Of a stretch of DNA of 64,000 nt, positions 8,682 through 17,321 are shown in pieces. The first letter of the stretch is position 1. Each line of letters begins with the position of its first letter. The position numbers were made by a program, and so were the translations under genes. Source of the stretch: Flaviflagellibacter rhizophilus (GTDB lineage: Bacteria; Pseudomonadota; Alphaproteobacteria; Rhizobiales; Methylopilaceae); NCBI RefSeq assembly GCF_033898525.1, contig NZ_JAXAFJ010000005.1:62001-126000 (forward strand), written 5' to 3'. A model generated the notes under the pieces. The model did not search any database. It was not told the origin of the DNA and was given only the letters and a program-made list of their open reading frames with translations.

Positions 8682-11456
8682 CTACTGGCCCAGCCGTTCG
8701 AGAAGGGCGGGCAGGTGCACCTGATCTGCCTTGTAGTTGCCGGTGAGGGCATACATCACGATGTTGATGCCGGCGCGGTAGGCAAGTTCGCGTTGTCTCG
8801 GATCCGAGGGCACGGTCGGCAGCAGAGGCCGGCCCTGATCGTCCGCCGCCCAGGCGCCGGCCAGATCGTTCGACGTGATGAGGATGGGCGACACGCCGTC
8901 GCCGGAACTGACAAGATCGGCTTCGCCGCTCTCCTGTTCCTCAGCCGTGGGCTGCGCCTCCACCCAGAGCGGCCCCTCGTTGAAGCGCCCGGGAAAGCCG
9001 GACATCAGGTAGAAGCTCTTCGTCAGGACGTGCTCCGGCGTGATCTGCTGCAGTTCCGGCACGTCGAGTCCGGCCAGGATACGACGCAGCGCGCCGTTGG
9101 CGGCTCCCGCGGTTGACGCGAATGGCGCGTCGCGGGTGTCGAAAATGATACTGCCGCCTCTCTTCATATAGGCGTCCACGCGGGCCAGGGTTTCCGCCGG
9201 CGGTGTCGTGGCGCTCTCTGAAACGGGCCAGTAGATAACGGGGAAGAAGGCCAGTTCGTCACGGGCGGGATCGATGCCGACCGGCTCTCCGGGTTCGAAG
9301 GCGGTGCGGGCGGCCAGTTCGAATGTGAGGCCTTCGAGACCTGCCTTGCTGATGCGGTCGATCTCGGCGTCGCCGGTGACCACATAGGCGAGGCGCGTCG
9401 TCAGCGCGGCGCCCATCTCCTTATCTTCCTGTGCGTGGCCCGGCACAGGGTGGAAAAGGAAAGCGCCTGCCAGCAGGGCGGCTGTCGCGCCGGCACGCCG
9501 CAGGCGGGGCATGCGTCCCGACAGCAGGAGAACGAGGATTGTGTCGGCCAGCAACGCCAGGAAGGCGGCCGTCATCAGCCATGGCGCCAGCGGTTCCGGT
9601 TCCGCGGCGACGTAGCTGCGCACCTCAACGCCCAATCCATCCAGATCGAGCCGCGCCAGCGCTGCGTCGGCTTCGAGCGCGTTGACTGCGACGAAGCCGT
9701 CGGGCGGCCCATAGATGCCGGGCGGGTGGTCGCGATCAGCGACCGGCAGGCCGGTCGCGGGCACCGGCTTCGCGTAAGGCGGCGGCGCCCGGAAGGCGCC
9801 CGTTCCATCGAGGGTGCGCGTCGGGGCCAGTGTTGCGGGGGCTGTTTCGCCAGCTTCGGCGGTTGCATCGGCTGTTCCGGCGTCTCCGGACAATGCCACG
9901 GTGCGGCGCAGCATATCGACGAACACGCCTGAGATCGGAAGGTTCGACCAGACGGTGTCCGCTGTGACGTGGAACAGCACGAGAGTGCCGGTGCCCTGAC
10001 GCCGATGGGTGACGAGAGGCGTGCCGTCGGACAACACGGCCCAGGTGCGCTCGGCAAGGTCGGGGGAGGGCTCGGCCAGCACCTGACGGTTCACCTTTAT
10101 CTCTTCGGCCACCGGCAAGCCTGCGAAAGGGCTGCCTGGCGGGAAAGCGCCGAGCCCCTGCGGTGTCGACCACGCCAAGGCGCCGCCGAGCACGCGGCCG
10201 CCGCGCCTGAGCCGGACCGGAACCAGATCGTCCTCCTCCGCAGCGGCCAGGCGCGAGCCGGCGAAGCGGATCAGCATGCCGCCATTGTCCACCCAGGCCA
10301 GAAGCCGATCATGGGCGTCCGGCGTCAGCGTGCCGACATCGGCCATCGCAATGACGGAAACGCCATCCTCGACGAAGGTGGAGACCGATTCGGAAGCCGA
10401 ACCGCCCGCAGCGTTGCGCACATCCGCGAACGGCTCCAGTGCGCGGGACAGGTAGTAGACCGGCGAGAGCAGCGGCTGCGCGGTGTCTGCGGTCGCGCCC
10501 GAAATCAGGCCCACTGCACGGCGGCGCCATCTCTCGTCGAGCATCTGCACGCCTCCGGCGGAACGGCCATCGGCAAGTTCCAGGCGCGCGATGTCGTTTC
10601 TGAGTTCCAGAGGCAGTTCGAAGCGGGCCGTTGTCTGGAGGTCACCGTCGGGGAAGGTGAAGACGGTGTCGCCCAGCGGTCTTCCCCGCAGGTCGAAAGC
10701 ACGAACGCTTCCGCTCTCGCCGGCAGCCGACTCGCCGCGCAGCACCCGCACCGTCAGTGCGTCAGGCGTGTTGTCCGCACCTGCCAACGCCCGCGTGGTG
10801 CGGGCCGGGACACGCACCGCCACACGGCTGTCATTGCCTATACCGGCCAGCCCTTCGGCGAAGGCGCGCCCGCCTCGCGCTTCAAGGCCTGACGTGAACC
10901 ACACGATCTCCGTCGCGGCATGCTCCCGCACAAAGGCCGTGATGCGATCGAGATGGTCGGCTGGACGGGAGGTGTCCGGCCGGGGTGCGAGGGTCCGCAG
11001 TACTTCGCGAGCTCCCGCAGGCGTCGTAATGGACAGGTCCGAAGGGCCGCCGCCGAGATCGAGCAGGGCCACAGGGCGGCCAGCCGTTTCCGCGCGGATG
11101 ATCTCGCTCTCGATGGCCTCGACACGCTGCGGCCAGTCCGGCGCGCTCGCCCAGCCGGTTTCGACCAGCAGCGCCACCGGTCCGCTACCGGGGGCGACCG
11201 GCGGTGCCGGGTTGAGGATCGGTGCGGCCAGCGCAAGGATGATCAGGGCGGCCATTCCGAGCCGCAGCAGGATCAGCCACCACGGCGTGCGCGCCGCGCT
11301 CTCTTCGCTGCGGATGTCCAGCAGGAGGCGAAGCGGCGGGAAATGTACGCTGCGCGGCCGGGGCGGGACCATGCGCAGCAGGAAGTACAGCGCCGGAAGC
11401 ACGATCAGGCCGGCAAGAAGCCAGGGGCTGAGAAAGGCGAAGGGCAGGGCGCTCAC
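8682..11456 (-). CDS. BatA-type aerotolerance regulator with C-terminal DUF4159 domain
   Basis: A 924-residue membrane protein. It opens with the BatA N-terminal domain (FLSPWLLAGLIVLPALYFLL, then VHFPPLRLL and a second membrane helix) and continues with a VWA-like region. Near residue 650 a further membrane segment is followed by the DUF4159 domain (LAYVVTGDAEIDRISKAG, YMKRGGSIIFDTRDA). The GTG at 11456 is chosen as the start because it overlaps the DUF58 stop by four bases (GTGA) and directly precedes the conserved helix. An in-frame extension to 11552 would lie inside the DUF58 gene. Role: probable envelope or stress assembly factor acting with MoxR. Confidence 0.85.
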   Translation of the reverse strand: MSALPFAFLSPWLLAGLIVLPALYFLLRMVPPRPRSVHFPPLRLLLDIRSEESAARTPWWLILLRLGMAALIILALAAPILNPAPPVAPGSGPVALLVETGWASAPDWPQRVEAIESEIIRAETAGRPVALLDLGGGPSDLSITTPAGAREVLRTLAPRPDTSRPADHLDRITAFVREHAATEIVWFTSGLEARGGRAFAEGLAGIGNDSRVAVRVPARTTRALAGADNTPDALTVRVLRGESAAGESGSVRAFDLRGRPLGDTVFTFPDGDLQTTARFELPLELRNDIARLELADGRSAGGVQMLDERWRRRAVGLISGATADTAQPLLSPVYYLSRALEPFADVRNAAGGSASESVSTFVEDGVSVIAMADVGTLTPDAHDRLLAWVDNGGMLIRFAGSRLAAAEEDDLVPVRLRRGGRVLGGALAWSTPQGLGAFPPGSPFAGLPVAEEIKVNRQVLAEPSPDLAERTWAVLSDGTPLVTHRRQGTGTLVLFHVTADTVWSNLPISGVFVDMLRRTVALSGDAGTADATAEAGETAPATLAPTRTLDGTGAFRAPPPYAKPVPATGLPVADRDHPPGIYGPPDGFVAVNALEADAALARLDLDGLGVEVRSYVAAEPEPLAPWLMTAAFLALLADTILVLLLSGRMPRLRRAGATAALLAGAFLFHPVPGHAQEDKEMGAALTTRLAYVVTGDAEIDRISKAGLEGLTFELAARTAFEPGEPVGIDPARDELAFFPVIYWPVSESATTPPAETLARVDAYMKRGGSIIFDTRDAPFASTAGAANGALRRILAGLDVPELQQITPEHVLTKSFYLMSGFPGRFNEGPLWVEAQPTAEEQESGEADLVSSGDGVSPILITSNDLAGAWAADDQGRPLLPTVPSDPRQRELAYRAGINIVMYALTGNYKADQVHLPALLERLGQ

Positions 11457-12367
11457 AGCCGGGCTCCCTCGACGGGTGCGCCAAGTTGCGCGTGGAGCGC
11501 GAGAAGTGCCCCGGTCGCCGGATTGTCGGTGCGATGACGTCCGCTGGACCACAGACTGGCGGCAGCGGCGGCATCGACCGCTTCACGATGGGCCTGCAGG
11601 CGGGCGGCATAGCCGGCGCGCAGATCCTGCGGGCGGCCGAGCGTGATGCGCTGGGCACCTTCGGGGTCGAGGAATTCCGTGCGCCCGGAAAAGGGAAAAG
11701 TCTCCTCGACCGGATCGGAGATGGAGAGCAGGTGCCCTCGGGCGCCGCGATTGGACAGCGTGCGCACCGTCTCGGCGATCTCATCCTCCGGCGCGAGAAA
11801 GTCGCCAATCAGCACGCCTTCCTCCAGGGGAGCGAGGGCATGGGCCATTGGAAGGCCGGACCCTGCGGGCGCGGAGGCCAGACGCTGGGCCAGCACCTCG
11901 ATGGCCCTGCGGCTCGCGGTCGGCGCGCCCAGTCCGAGGATGCCGACGCGCTCACCGCCCCGTACCAGCAGATCCGCAAGCGCGAGCCCGATGATCACGG
12001 CGCGTTCGGCCTTGGAATCCTCGGCGAGACTGGAGCGGTAAGCCATCGAGGATGAGGTGTCGATCCACAACCACACGGTGTGCGCGGCTTCCCATTCATG
12101 CTCCCGCACGAACAGATTGTCGCCGCGTGCGGAGCGCCGCCAGTCGATGCGGCTACCCGGTTCGCCCGAGTTGAAGCGACGGAACTGCCAGAAGTTCTCG
12201 CCGGTGCCGGAACGCCGCCGCCCATGCAACCCATGCACGACGCTGGCCGCGATGCGGCGTGCGGAGACCACAAGCCGCGGCATTGCCGCCGCCAAACCTT
12301 GCGCGGCAGCATTGTGGCGTGCTCCGGGAGCGATCTCGTCGGGCTGGAACGTCCGGACCTGCACCAT
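11453..12367 (-). CDS. DUF58 domain-containing protein
   Basis: A 304-residue protein of the DUF58 (YeaD2-like VWA-fold) family that regularly accompanies MoxR ATPases. The signature is visible at residues 66-110: FWQFRRFNSGEPGSRIDWRRSARGDNLFVREHE. VWLWIDTSSSMAYRS (a MIDAS-like DTSSS motif) follows. There are no membrane segments, so it should be cytoplasmic. The start lies 6 bases after the moxR stop and the stop overlaps the next gene, so it is tightly coupled within the operon. Confidence 0.92.
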   Translation of the reverse strand: MVQVRTFQPDEIAPGARHNAAAQGLAAAMPRLVVSARRIAASVVHGLHGRRRSGTGENFWQFRRFNSGEPGSRIDWRRSARGDNLFVREHEWEAAHTVWLWIDTSSSMAYRSSLAEDSKAERAVIIGLALADLLVRGGERVGILGLGAPTASRRAIEVLAQRLASAPAGSGLPMAHALAPLEEGVLIGDFLAPEDEIAETVRTLSNRGARGHLLSISDPVEETFPFSGRTEFLDPEGAQRITLGRPQDLRAGYAARLQAHREAVDAAAAASLWSSGRHRTDNPATGALLALHAQLGAPVEGARL

Positions 12368-12373
12368 CCGCCG

Positions 12374-13375
12374 TCAGCCGAGCCTCTCCGCGAGGCGCAC
12401 GATGACGTCCGAAACGGTGCGTCCTTCCGCACGTGCTGCAAACGTCAGCGCCATGCGGTGCTTCAGGACGGGTTCGGCCAGTGCCATCACATCCTCGACC
12501 GAGGGCGCGAAGCGGCCATCGAGCAAAGCGCGTGCGCGCACCGCGAGCATGAGAGCCTGGCTGGCACGGGGGCCGGGGCCCCAGCCGATGAACCGGCCAA
12601 TTTGCGGATCCGCCGTCTCCGGGCGAGCCGAGCGCACAAGATCGAGGATCGCATCGACCACGCTTTCCCCGACCGGCAGGCGCCGGATAAGCCGCTGCGC
12701 CACAAGAAGATCCTCCGCGCTCATGGCGCGACGAGCGGTTGTTTCCTCGGCCCCGGTCGTCTCCAGAAGGATGCGGCGCTCGTCCTCGCGGCCCGGATAA
12801 GTGACGTCGATCTGCATCAGGAAGCGGTCGAGCTGTGCCTCGGGCAGGGGATAGGTGCCCTCCTGCTCCAGCGGGTTCTGCGTGGCAAGCACGTGAAAGG
12901 GATGCGGCAGGTCATGGCGCTCGCCGGCCACCGTGACGTGATGCTCCTGCATGGCCTGCAGCAGGGCCGACTGCGTGCGCGGGCTTGCGCGGTTGATCTC
13001 GTCGGCCATCAGCAGCTGCGCGAAAACCGGGCCGCGGATGAAGCGGAACGCCCGCACGCCGCCGGCGCCCTCTTCGAGCACTTCCGAACCAAGGATGTCC
13101 GACGGCATCAGATCGGGCGTGAACTGCACGCGACGGGCATCGAGGCCCAGCACCGTTCCCATGGCCTCCACAAGCTTTGTCTTGGCGAGGCCCGGCACGC
13201 CGACCAGCAGAGCGTGGCTTCCGCACAGGATCGTGAGCAGGGCACGCTCAACCACCTGTTCCTGCCCAAAGATGACCTCGCCAAGCGCCTGCCGTGCGGC
13301 GGCCACCTGCGCGATGGTGCTCTCCGCATTGCGCAGGATCATGGCGTCCAGGGATTCGGCTTCGGTGACGCTCAT
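12374..13375 (-). CDS. MoxR family AAA+ ATPase
   Basis: This 333-residue chaperone-like ATPase is the first gene of a four-gene operon. The Walker A-equivalent is GVPGLAKTKL (residues 77-86), the Walker B is LLMADEINRA, and sensor 1 is FHVLATQNPLEQEGTYPLPEAQLDRFL. These are diagnostic of the MoxR/RavA clade. Such ATPases remodel or insert cofactors into partner proteins carrying VWA domains, and all three downstream genes encode such folds or VWA-like regions. A 178-bp gap separates it from the divergent DUF6111 gene; I see no clear promoter there. Confidence 0.94.
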   Translation of the reverse strand: MSVTEAESLDAMILRNAESTIAQVAAARQALGEVIFGQEQVVERALLTILCGSHALLVGVPGLAKTKLVEAMGTVLGLDARRVQFTPDLMPSDILGSEVLEEGAGGVRAFRFIRGPVFAQLLMADEINRASPRTQSALLQAMQEHHVTVAGERHDLPHPFHVLATQNPLEQEGTYPLPEAQLDRFLMQIDVTYPGREDERRILLETTGAEETTARRAMSAEDLLVAQRLIRRLPVGESVVDAILDLVRSARPETADPQIGRFIGWGPGPRASQALMLAVRARALLDGRFAPSVEDVMALAEPVLKHRMALTFAARAEGRTVSDVIVRLAERLG

Positions 13376-13553
13376 CGCTTGCTTGTCTTTCGGCTGGGGC
13401 CACCGCTCGCAGCTTGCGCCGGCCTTGTCCCATCAGGTTATGGTGTCGGACACAAAAGGGCGAGAGCGTGACCACACACTTTGCGGCGATTGATAGGACC
13501 GGGGTAGAGGCCAGACCGTTGTCTTTCGAGAAGACACGGGGAAATGCAGCATC

Positions 13554-13826
13554 ATGATCCGCGCCATTGGTCCGAGCGTCCTTCTCTTCCTGCTCCCGTT
13601 CCTTCTGTTCTTCGCATGGAACGCGTTCCAGCGCCGCCCCGGCCGGTCGCGCGCGGTCCCGTATCTGAAGCTCTCCATCGTCGGCCTGGTTCTGGCTCTT
13701 GGCGGGCTGCTGTTCTTCCTCGATCCCACCGCCGACGAGCCGCGCGGCATCTACATCCCGCCGCGCTATGAGAACGGGCAGGTGGTGCCGGGGCATTTCG
13801 CGCCGCATCCGAAAGGTCAGCCTTGA
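13554..13826 (+). CDS. DUF6111-like small membrane protein
   Basis: A 90-residue protein with two hydrophobic segments (residues 7-23 and 40-57) and a C-terminal soluble tail containing YIPPRYENGQVVPGHF. It matches the DUF6111-type small membrane proteins that sit directly upstream of the CCA-adding enzyme in rhizobia. Its stop overlaps the cca start by four bases, so the two are translationally coupled. The biochemical role is unknown; the family name is from memory. Confidence 0.7.
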   Translation: MIRAIGPSVLLFLLPFLLFFAWNAFQRRPGRSRAVPYLKLSIVGLVLALGGLLFFLDPTADEPRGIYIPPRYENGQVVPGHFAPHPKGQP

Positions 13827-15055
13827 ACCCTGCCATCGCCGAGCTGCTGCGCAGCCCGGGCGTGGCGCGTGTCCTGTCTGTTCTGAACCAGGAGGAGGAG
13901 GAAGCGCGCATCGCAGGCGGTGCCGTGCGCGATGCCCTGCTCGGGAAGATCCCCGAGGACGTGGATTTCGCGACGACGGCGGAGCCGGCGACCACCGAAC
14001 GGCTTGCGAAGGACGCAGGCATCCGCACGGTCCCCACCGGTCGGGATCACGGCACGATCACCTTCCTGCTCGAGGGCCGCACCTACGAGGTCACAACGCT
14101 TCGGCGCGACGTGGAGACCGATGGTCGGCGGGCGGTCGTCGCCTTTGGACGCGACTGGGCCGAGGACGCCCGTCGGCGCGACTTGACGATCAACGGCCTC
14201 TTCCTCGACCGCCACGGACTCGTCCACGATCATGTGGGCGGCATTGATGACCTGCAGCACAGCCGCGTGCGCTTCATCGGCAATGCCGGCATGCGGATCC
14301 GCGAGGACTATCTGCGCGTGCTGCGCTTTTTCCGCTTCTTCTCCCGGTTCGCGGATGGGCCGCCCGATGCGGAGGCGATGAGCGCCGCCATTCGGGAGCG
14401 ACATGGCCTTCGCACGCTTTCGCGGGAACGCGTCAGGTCCGAACTGCTGAAGCTGCTGGTGACGCGGCGTGCCTCCGAAACAATGACGTTGATGGAGGAG
14501 GCCGGGCTGCTGAACGTGCTGACGGGCGGCGTTGCGCGGCTCGCGCGCTTGCAGAGGCTAGCGGAGATCGAAGCCGGCACAGGGCGCCTTCCGGACAACG
14601 TGCTCAGGCTCGGCGCCCTGGCGGTGTTCACGCAGGAAGATGTGGATCGCCTGCAGGAGCGCCTTCGTCTGTCGCGTGCCGAAACCGAACGATTGTCTGC
14701 GATGGCCGGCACGCACTGCGGCCTGGACCCAGCCGCGGACGCGAAGAAGAGGCGGCAGATCCTTTATCAGCTCCGACCCGCAGCTTTCGTGGATGGTGTC
14801 CTTCTTGGCTGGGCCGGTTCCGGGGCGCACGCGGATGCAGAAGCCTGGCATGACCTGCTGGCTTTCCCCCAAAGCTGGACCCCTCCGCAGCCACCGTTCC
14901 GGGCAGAGGACTTCATCCGGCTGGGCCTTCCGCACGGGCCGAGACTTGGGCACGCGCTTCGTCTCGCCGAACGGTTCTGGCGAGATGCCGATTTTCCGGA
15001 TGATGCAGGCAGCCTTCAGTCCATCCGGCAACAGGCGTTCAGCCATGCCGGCTGA
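13823..15055 (+). CDS. cca: CCA tRNA nucleotidyltransferase
   Basis: This enzyme adds or repairs the 3' CCA end of tRNAs in the cytoplasm. The 410-residue class II enzyme shows the nucleotidyltransferase core: RIAGGAVRDALLG (residues ~31-43) and EDVDFATTAEP with the catalytic acidic pair. These are followed by GRTYEVTTLRRDVETDGR and the RRDLTINGLFLD motif. The poly(A) polymerase-type helical RNA-binding region follows. The start is TTG at 13823, overlapping the DUF6111 stop (TTGA); no ATG with a good ribosome site lies nearby. Confidence 0.95.
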   Translation: MNPAIAELLRSPGVARVLSVLNQEEEEARIAGGAVRDALLGKIPEDVDFATTAEPATTERLAKDAGIRTVPTGRDHGTITFLLEGRTYEVTTLRRDVETDGRRAVVAFGRDWAEDARRRDLTINGLFLDRHGLVHDHVGGIDDLQHSRVRFIGNAGMRIREDYLRVLRFFRFFSRFADGPPDAEAMSAAIRERHGLRTLSRERVRSELLKLLVTRRASETMTLMEEAGLLNVLTGGVARLARLQRLAEIEAGTGRLPDNVLRLGALAVFTQEDVDRLQERLRLSRAETERLSAMAGTHCGLDPAADAKKRRQILYQLRPAAFVDGVLLGWAGSGAHADAEAWHDLLAFPQSWTPPQPPFRAEDFIRLGLPHGPRLGHALRLAERFWRDADFPDDAGSLQSIRQQAFSHAG

Positions 15056-15114
15056 CAGTCCCATCTTGGATTGCGGATTGAGCAATCTCCATATGGTTCG
15101 GCGAGAAACCACGG

Positions 15115-15630
15115 ATGATGCCCATGAGCAGATGGAGAATGCCGGCAGCGATTATCGCGGTATCGCTCGCGGCAGGCAGCCTTGCCCGTGCCGATGTGCG
15201 GGTCGTGTTCGAAAATCCGCGCGGTTACACCGACGCTTCATCGTTCCGGCGCGGCGGGGTTGAACCCGGCGCTGGAGTGCTTCGCGAACTGGAGCGCTAT
15301 CTCCAGCGCCTCGGCGAACGGAATCTCGGCCCGACGCAGCGCCTCGACATCCGCATCTCGGACGTCGATCTGGCGGGCGGCTTTCGCCCGTCCGCAGGCG
15401 CGCTGGACCAGGTCAGGATCGTGGACGGGCTGGAGCCGCCCCGCATTACGCTCTCCTATGAGCTCCATGAACGCGGGCGGCGCGTGGCCTCGGGTCGCGA
15501 ACGGCTGGCAGACATCAACTTCCAATGGCGAAGCCATGCCAGCGGTCGCCTGGGCTATGAAAAGGCCCTGCTGCGGGACTGGTTCGAAGACCGCATCGTC
15601 AAGCGCCGGCCGGCACGCCGCCCCGGTTGA
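15115..15630 (+). CDS. DUF3016 domain-containing exported protein
   Basis: A 171-residue protein with a signal peptide (hydrophobic core AAIIAVSLAAGSL, likely cut after SLARA). The mature part begins DVRVVFENPRGYTDASSF and contains ERNLGPTQRLDIRISDVDLAG and a C-terminal KALLRDWFEDRI helix. Together these give the DUF3016 pattern. It is expected in the periplasm; no activity is established for the family. Several ATGs lie within the first nine codons, so the exact start is uncertain. It ends three bases before the convergent hemF stop. Confidence 0.8.
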   Translation: MMPMSRWRMPAAIIAVSLAAGSLARADVRVVFENPRGYTDASSFRRGGVEPGAGVLRELERYLQRLGERNLGPTQRLDIRISDVDLAGGFRPSAGALDQVRIVDGLEPPRITLSYELHERGRRVASGRERLADINFQWRSHASGRLGYEKALLRDWFEDRIVKRRPARRPG

Positions 15631-15633
15631 TTC

Positions 15634-16506
15634 TCACGGCCAGCGGACGAGCGGCGGCATGGACGACAGGATCGAATCGACATTGCCGCCGGTCTTCAGG
15701 CCAAAGATCGTGCCGCGGTCGTAGAGCAGGTTGAACTCGACATAGCGCCCGCGCCGGATGAGTTGCTCTTCGCGGTCGGCATCGGTCCAAAGCGTGCCGA
15801 CATTGCGGCGCACGATCTCCGGGTAGGCGGCCAGGAACGCATCCCCGACATCGCGCGTGAAGGCGAAATCCGCCTCGAAGTCGCCCGTGTCCAGCCAGTC
15901 GTAGAAGATGCCGCCGATGCCACGCGGCTCGTTGCGGTGCTTCAGGAAAAAGTACTCGTCGCACCACTCCTTCATGCGCGGGTAATCGCCCACGCCGGGA
16001 TGGGCCTCGCAGGCCGTGCGATAAGCTGCATGAAAGTGGACGCTATCGGGGTCTTCCTGCGTTCGCCGGCGGTCGAGCATAGGCGTCAGATCGCCTCCGC
16101 CGCCGAACCATGCTTTCGTGGTGCGCACATGGCGGGTGTTCATATGGACGGTCGGCACATGCGGGTTGCGCGGATGGGCGATCAGCGAGATGCCGGACGC
16201 CCAGAATCGGGGGTCCTCCTGTGCACCGGGAATCTGCGCGCGGAACTCAGGTGAGAATTCGCCATGCACGGTCGAGACGTGCACGCCGCATTTCTCGAAC
16301 ACGCGTCCGTGCATCATCGACATGACGCCGCCGCCGCCGGGGCTGCCGTCATGGCCCGTGCGCGTCCACGGCGTGCGCACAAAGCGGCCGGCCGGCAGGC
16401 CGTCATTGCCCGGAGCTTCCCCCGCCTCGTCTTCCAGTGCTTCCAGCGCAGCGCAGATTCGGTTGCGCAGGGCCTCGAACCACACCGTTGCGGGATGATC
16501 GCTCAT
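15634..16506 (-). CDS. hemF: Oxygen-dependent coproporphyrinogen III oxidase
   Basis: This enzyme converts coproporphyrinogen III to protoporphyrinogen IX with O2 in heme synthesis. Family landmarks are visible in order: WTRTGHDGSPGGGGVMSMMHGRVFEKCGV, STVHGEFSPEF, HPRNPHVPTVHMNTRH, WFGGGGDLTPM and FFLKHRNEPRGIGGIFYDWL. The ATG at 16506 (290 residues) is preferred over one six bases upstream because a GAGGAG Shine-Dalgarno sits 7 bases before it. It is divergent from petA, tying heme supply to the adjacent bc1 complex by location. The 3' end reads VRWP, as usual for the family. Confidence 0.96.
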   Translation of the reverse strand: MSDHPATVWFEALRNRICAALEALEDEAGEAPGNDGLPAGRFVRTPWTRTGHDGSPGGGGVMSMMHGRVFEKCGVHVSTVHGEFSPEFRAQIPGAQEDPRFWASGISLIAHPRNPHVPTVHMNTRHVRTTKAWFGGGGDLTPMLDRRRTQEDPDSVHFHAAYRTACEAHPGVGDYPRMKEWCDEYFFLKHRNEPRGIGGIFYDWLDTGDFEADFAFTRDVGDAFLAAYPEIVRRNVGTLWTDADREEQLIRRGRYVEFNLLYDRGTIFGLKTGGNVDSILSSMPPLVRWP

Positions 16507-16724
16507 CTTCATGCTCCTCTTTGCGGTCCCACCTATTAGCCGCGTAAGGGTGGTCCGGAACGGGATGTCCGTGCGACATGGTGTCGTGCGCCGAGCCTTA
16601 CTCTGGACAAATGCCAAGGTGGGGTGCCAAAACGCAGCCAGCGTGCGCCACAATGATGCCGCAGACGAGACGATTCCTCTCGCGGGACGCAGGCCATGTA
16701 CGACCATTGGATGAGGTAGCCCAG

Positions 16725-17288
16725 GTGTCGACAGCAGACGCGGTTGAACCGACCCGCCGGGATTTCCTGTACATCGCGACAGGCGCTGTAGCCGCCGTTG
16801 GCGGTCTGGCGACGGCCGTGGCGTTCATCAACACGATGAACCCCGATGCCTCGACGCTGGCGCTTGCCTCCACCGATGTCGATCTCGGCCCCATCGCCGA
16901 AGGCCAGAGCATCACGATCAAGTGGCGCGGCAAGCCGGTCTTCATCCGGCACCGCACGCCCAAGGAGATCGAGGACGGCAAGGCCGTCCCGATGGCAGAC
17001 CTCATCGACCAGAGCGCGCGCAACCCGAACATCGCGGACGCCGCTGCCGAGGCGACGGACCAGAACCGCGCAGCCGTTGGCAAAGAGCAGTGGCTGGTCA
17101 TGATCGGCACCTGCACGCATCTTGGCTGCGTGCCGCTCGGCCAGTCGGGGGACTACAACGGCTGGTTCTGCCCGTGCCACGGTTCGCACTACGACACGGC
17201 GGGGCGCATTCGTAAGGGGCCGGCTCCGGAGAACCTCCATATCCCCCCTTTCGCCTTCACCAACGACACCACTGTGCGGATCGGTTAA
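16725..17288 (+). CDS. petA: Ubiquinol-cytochrome c reductase, Rieske iron-sulfur subunit
   Basis: The 2Fe-2S subunit of the cytochrome bc1 complex takes the first electron from quinol. The N-terminus has a Tat-type twin-arginine motif (TRRDFLY, residues 9-15) and a single membrane anchor. The cluster ligands are in CTHLGC (about residue 130) and CPCHGSHYD (about 149). The bacterial insertion between membrane anchor and cluster domain is present. GTG at 16725 is chosen as the start because GAGG lies 8 bases upstream and the Tat motif falls at the right distance. The upstream in-frame extension is not conserved-looking. It is the first gene of petABC. Confidence 0.96.
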   Translation: MSTADAVEPTRRDFLYIATGAVAAVGGLATAVAFINTMNPDASTLALASTDVDLGPIAEGQSITIKWRGKPVFIRHRTPKEIEDGKAVPMADLIDQSARNPNIADAAAEATDQNRAAVGKEQWLVMIGTCTHLGCVPLGQSGDYNGWFCPCHGSHYDTAGRIRKGPAPENLHIPPFAFTNDTTVRIG

Positions 17289-17321
17289 CCGGCCAACAGA
17301 AGCCGCCAAGGCAGGACAGCG

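Noticed and set aside
6525..9116. An 863-codon plus-strand open frame
   Set aside because: It lies opposite two genes with clear domains (BatA/DUF4159 and the VWA-like protein). Its product is Arg/His/Gln-rich without domains, typical of an antisense frame in high-GC DNA.
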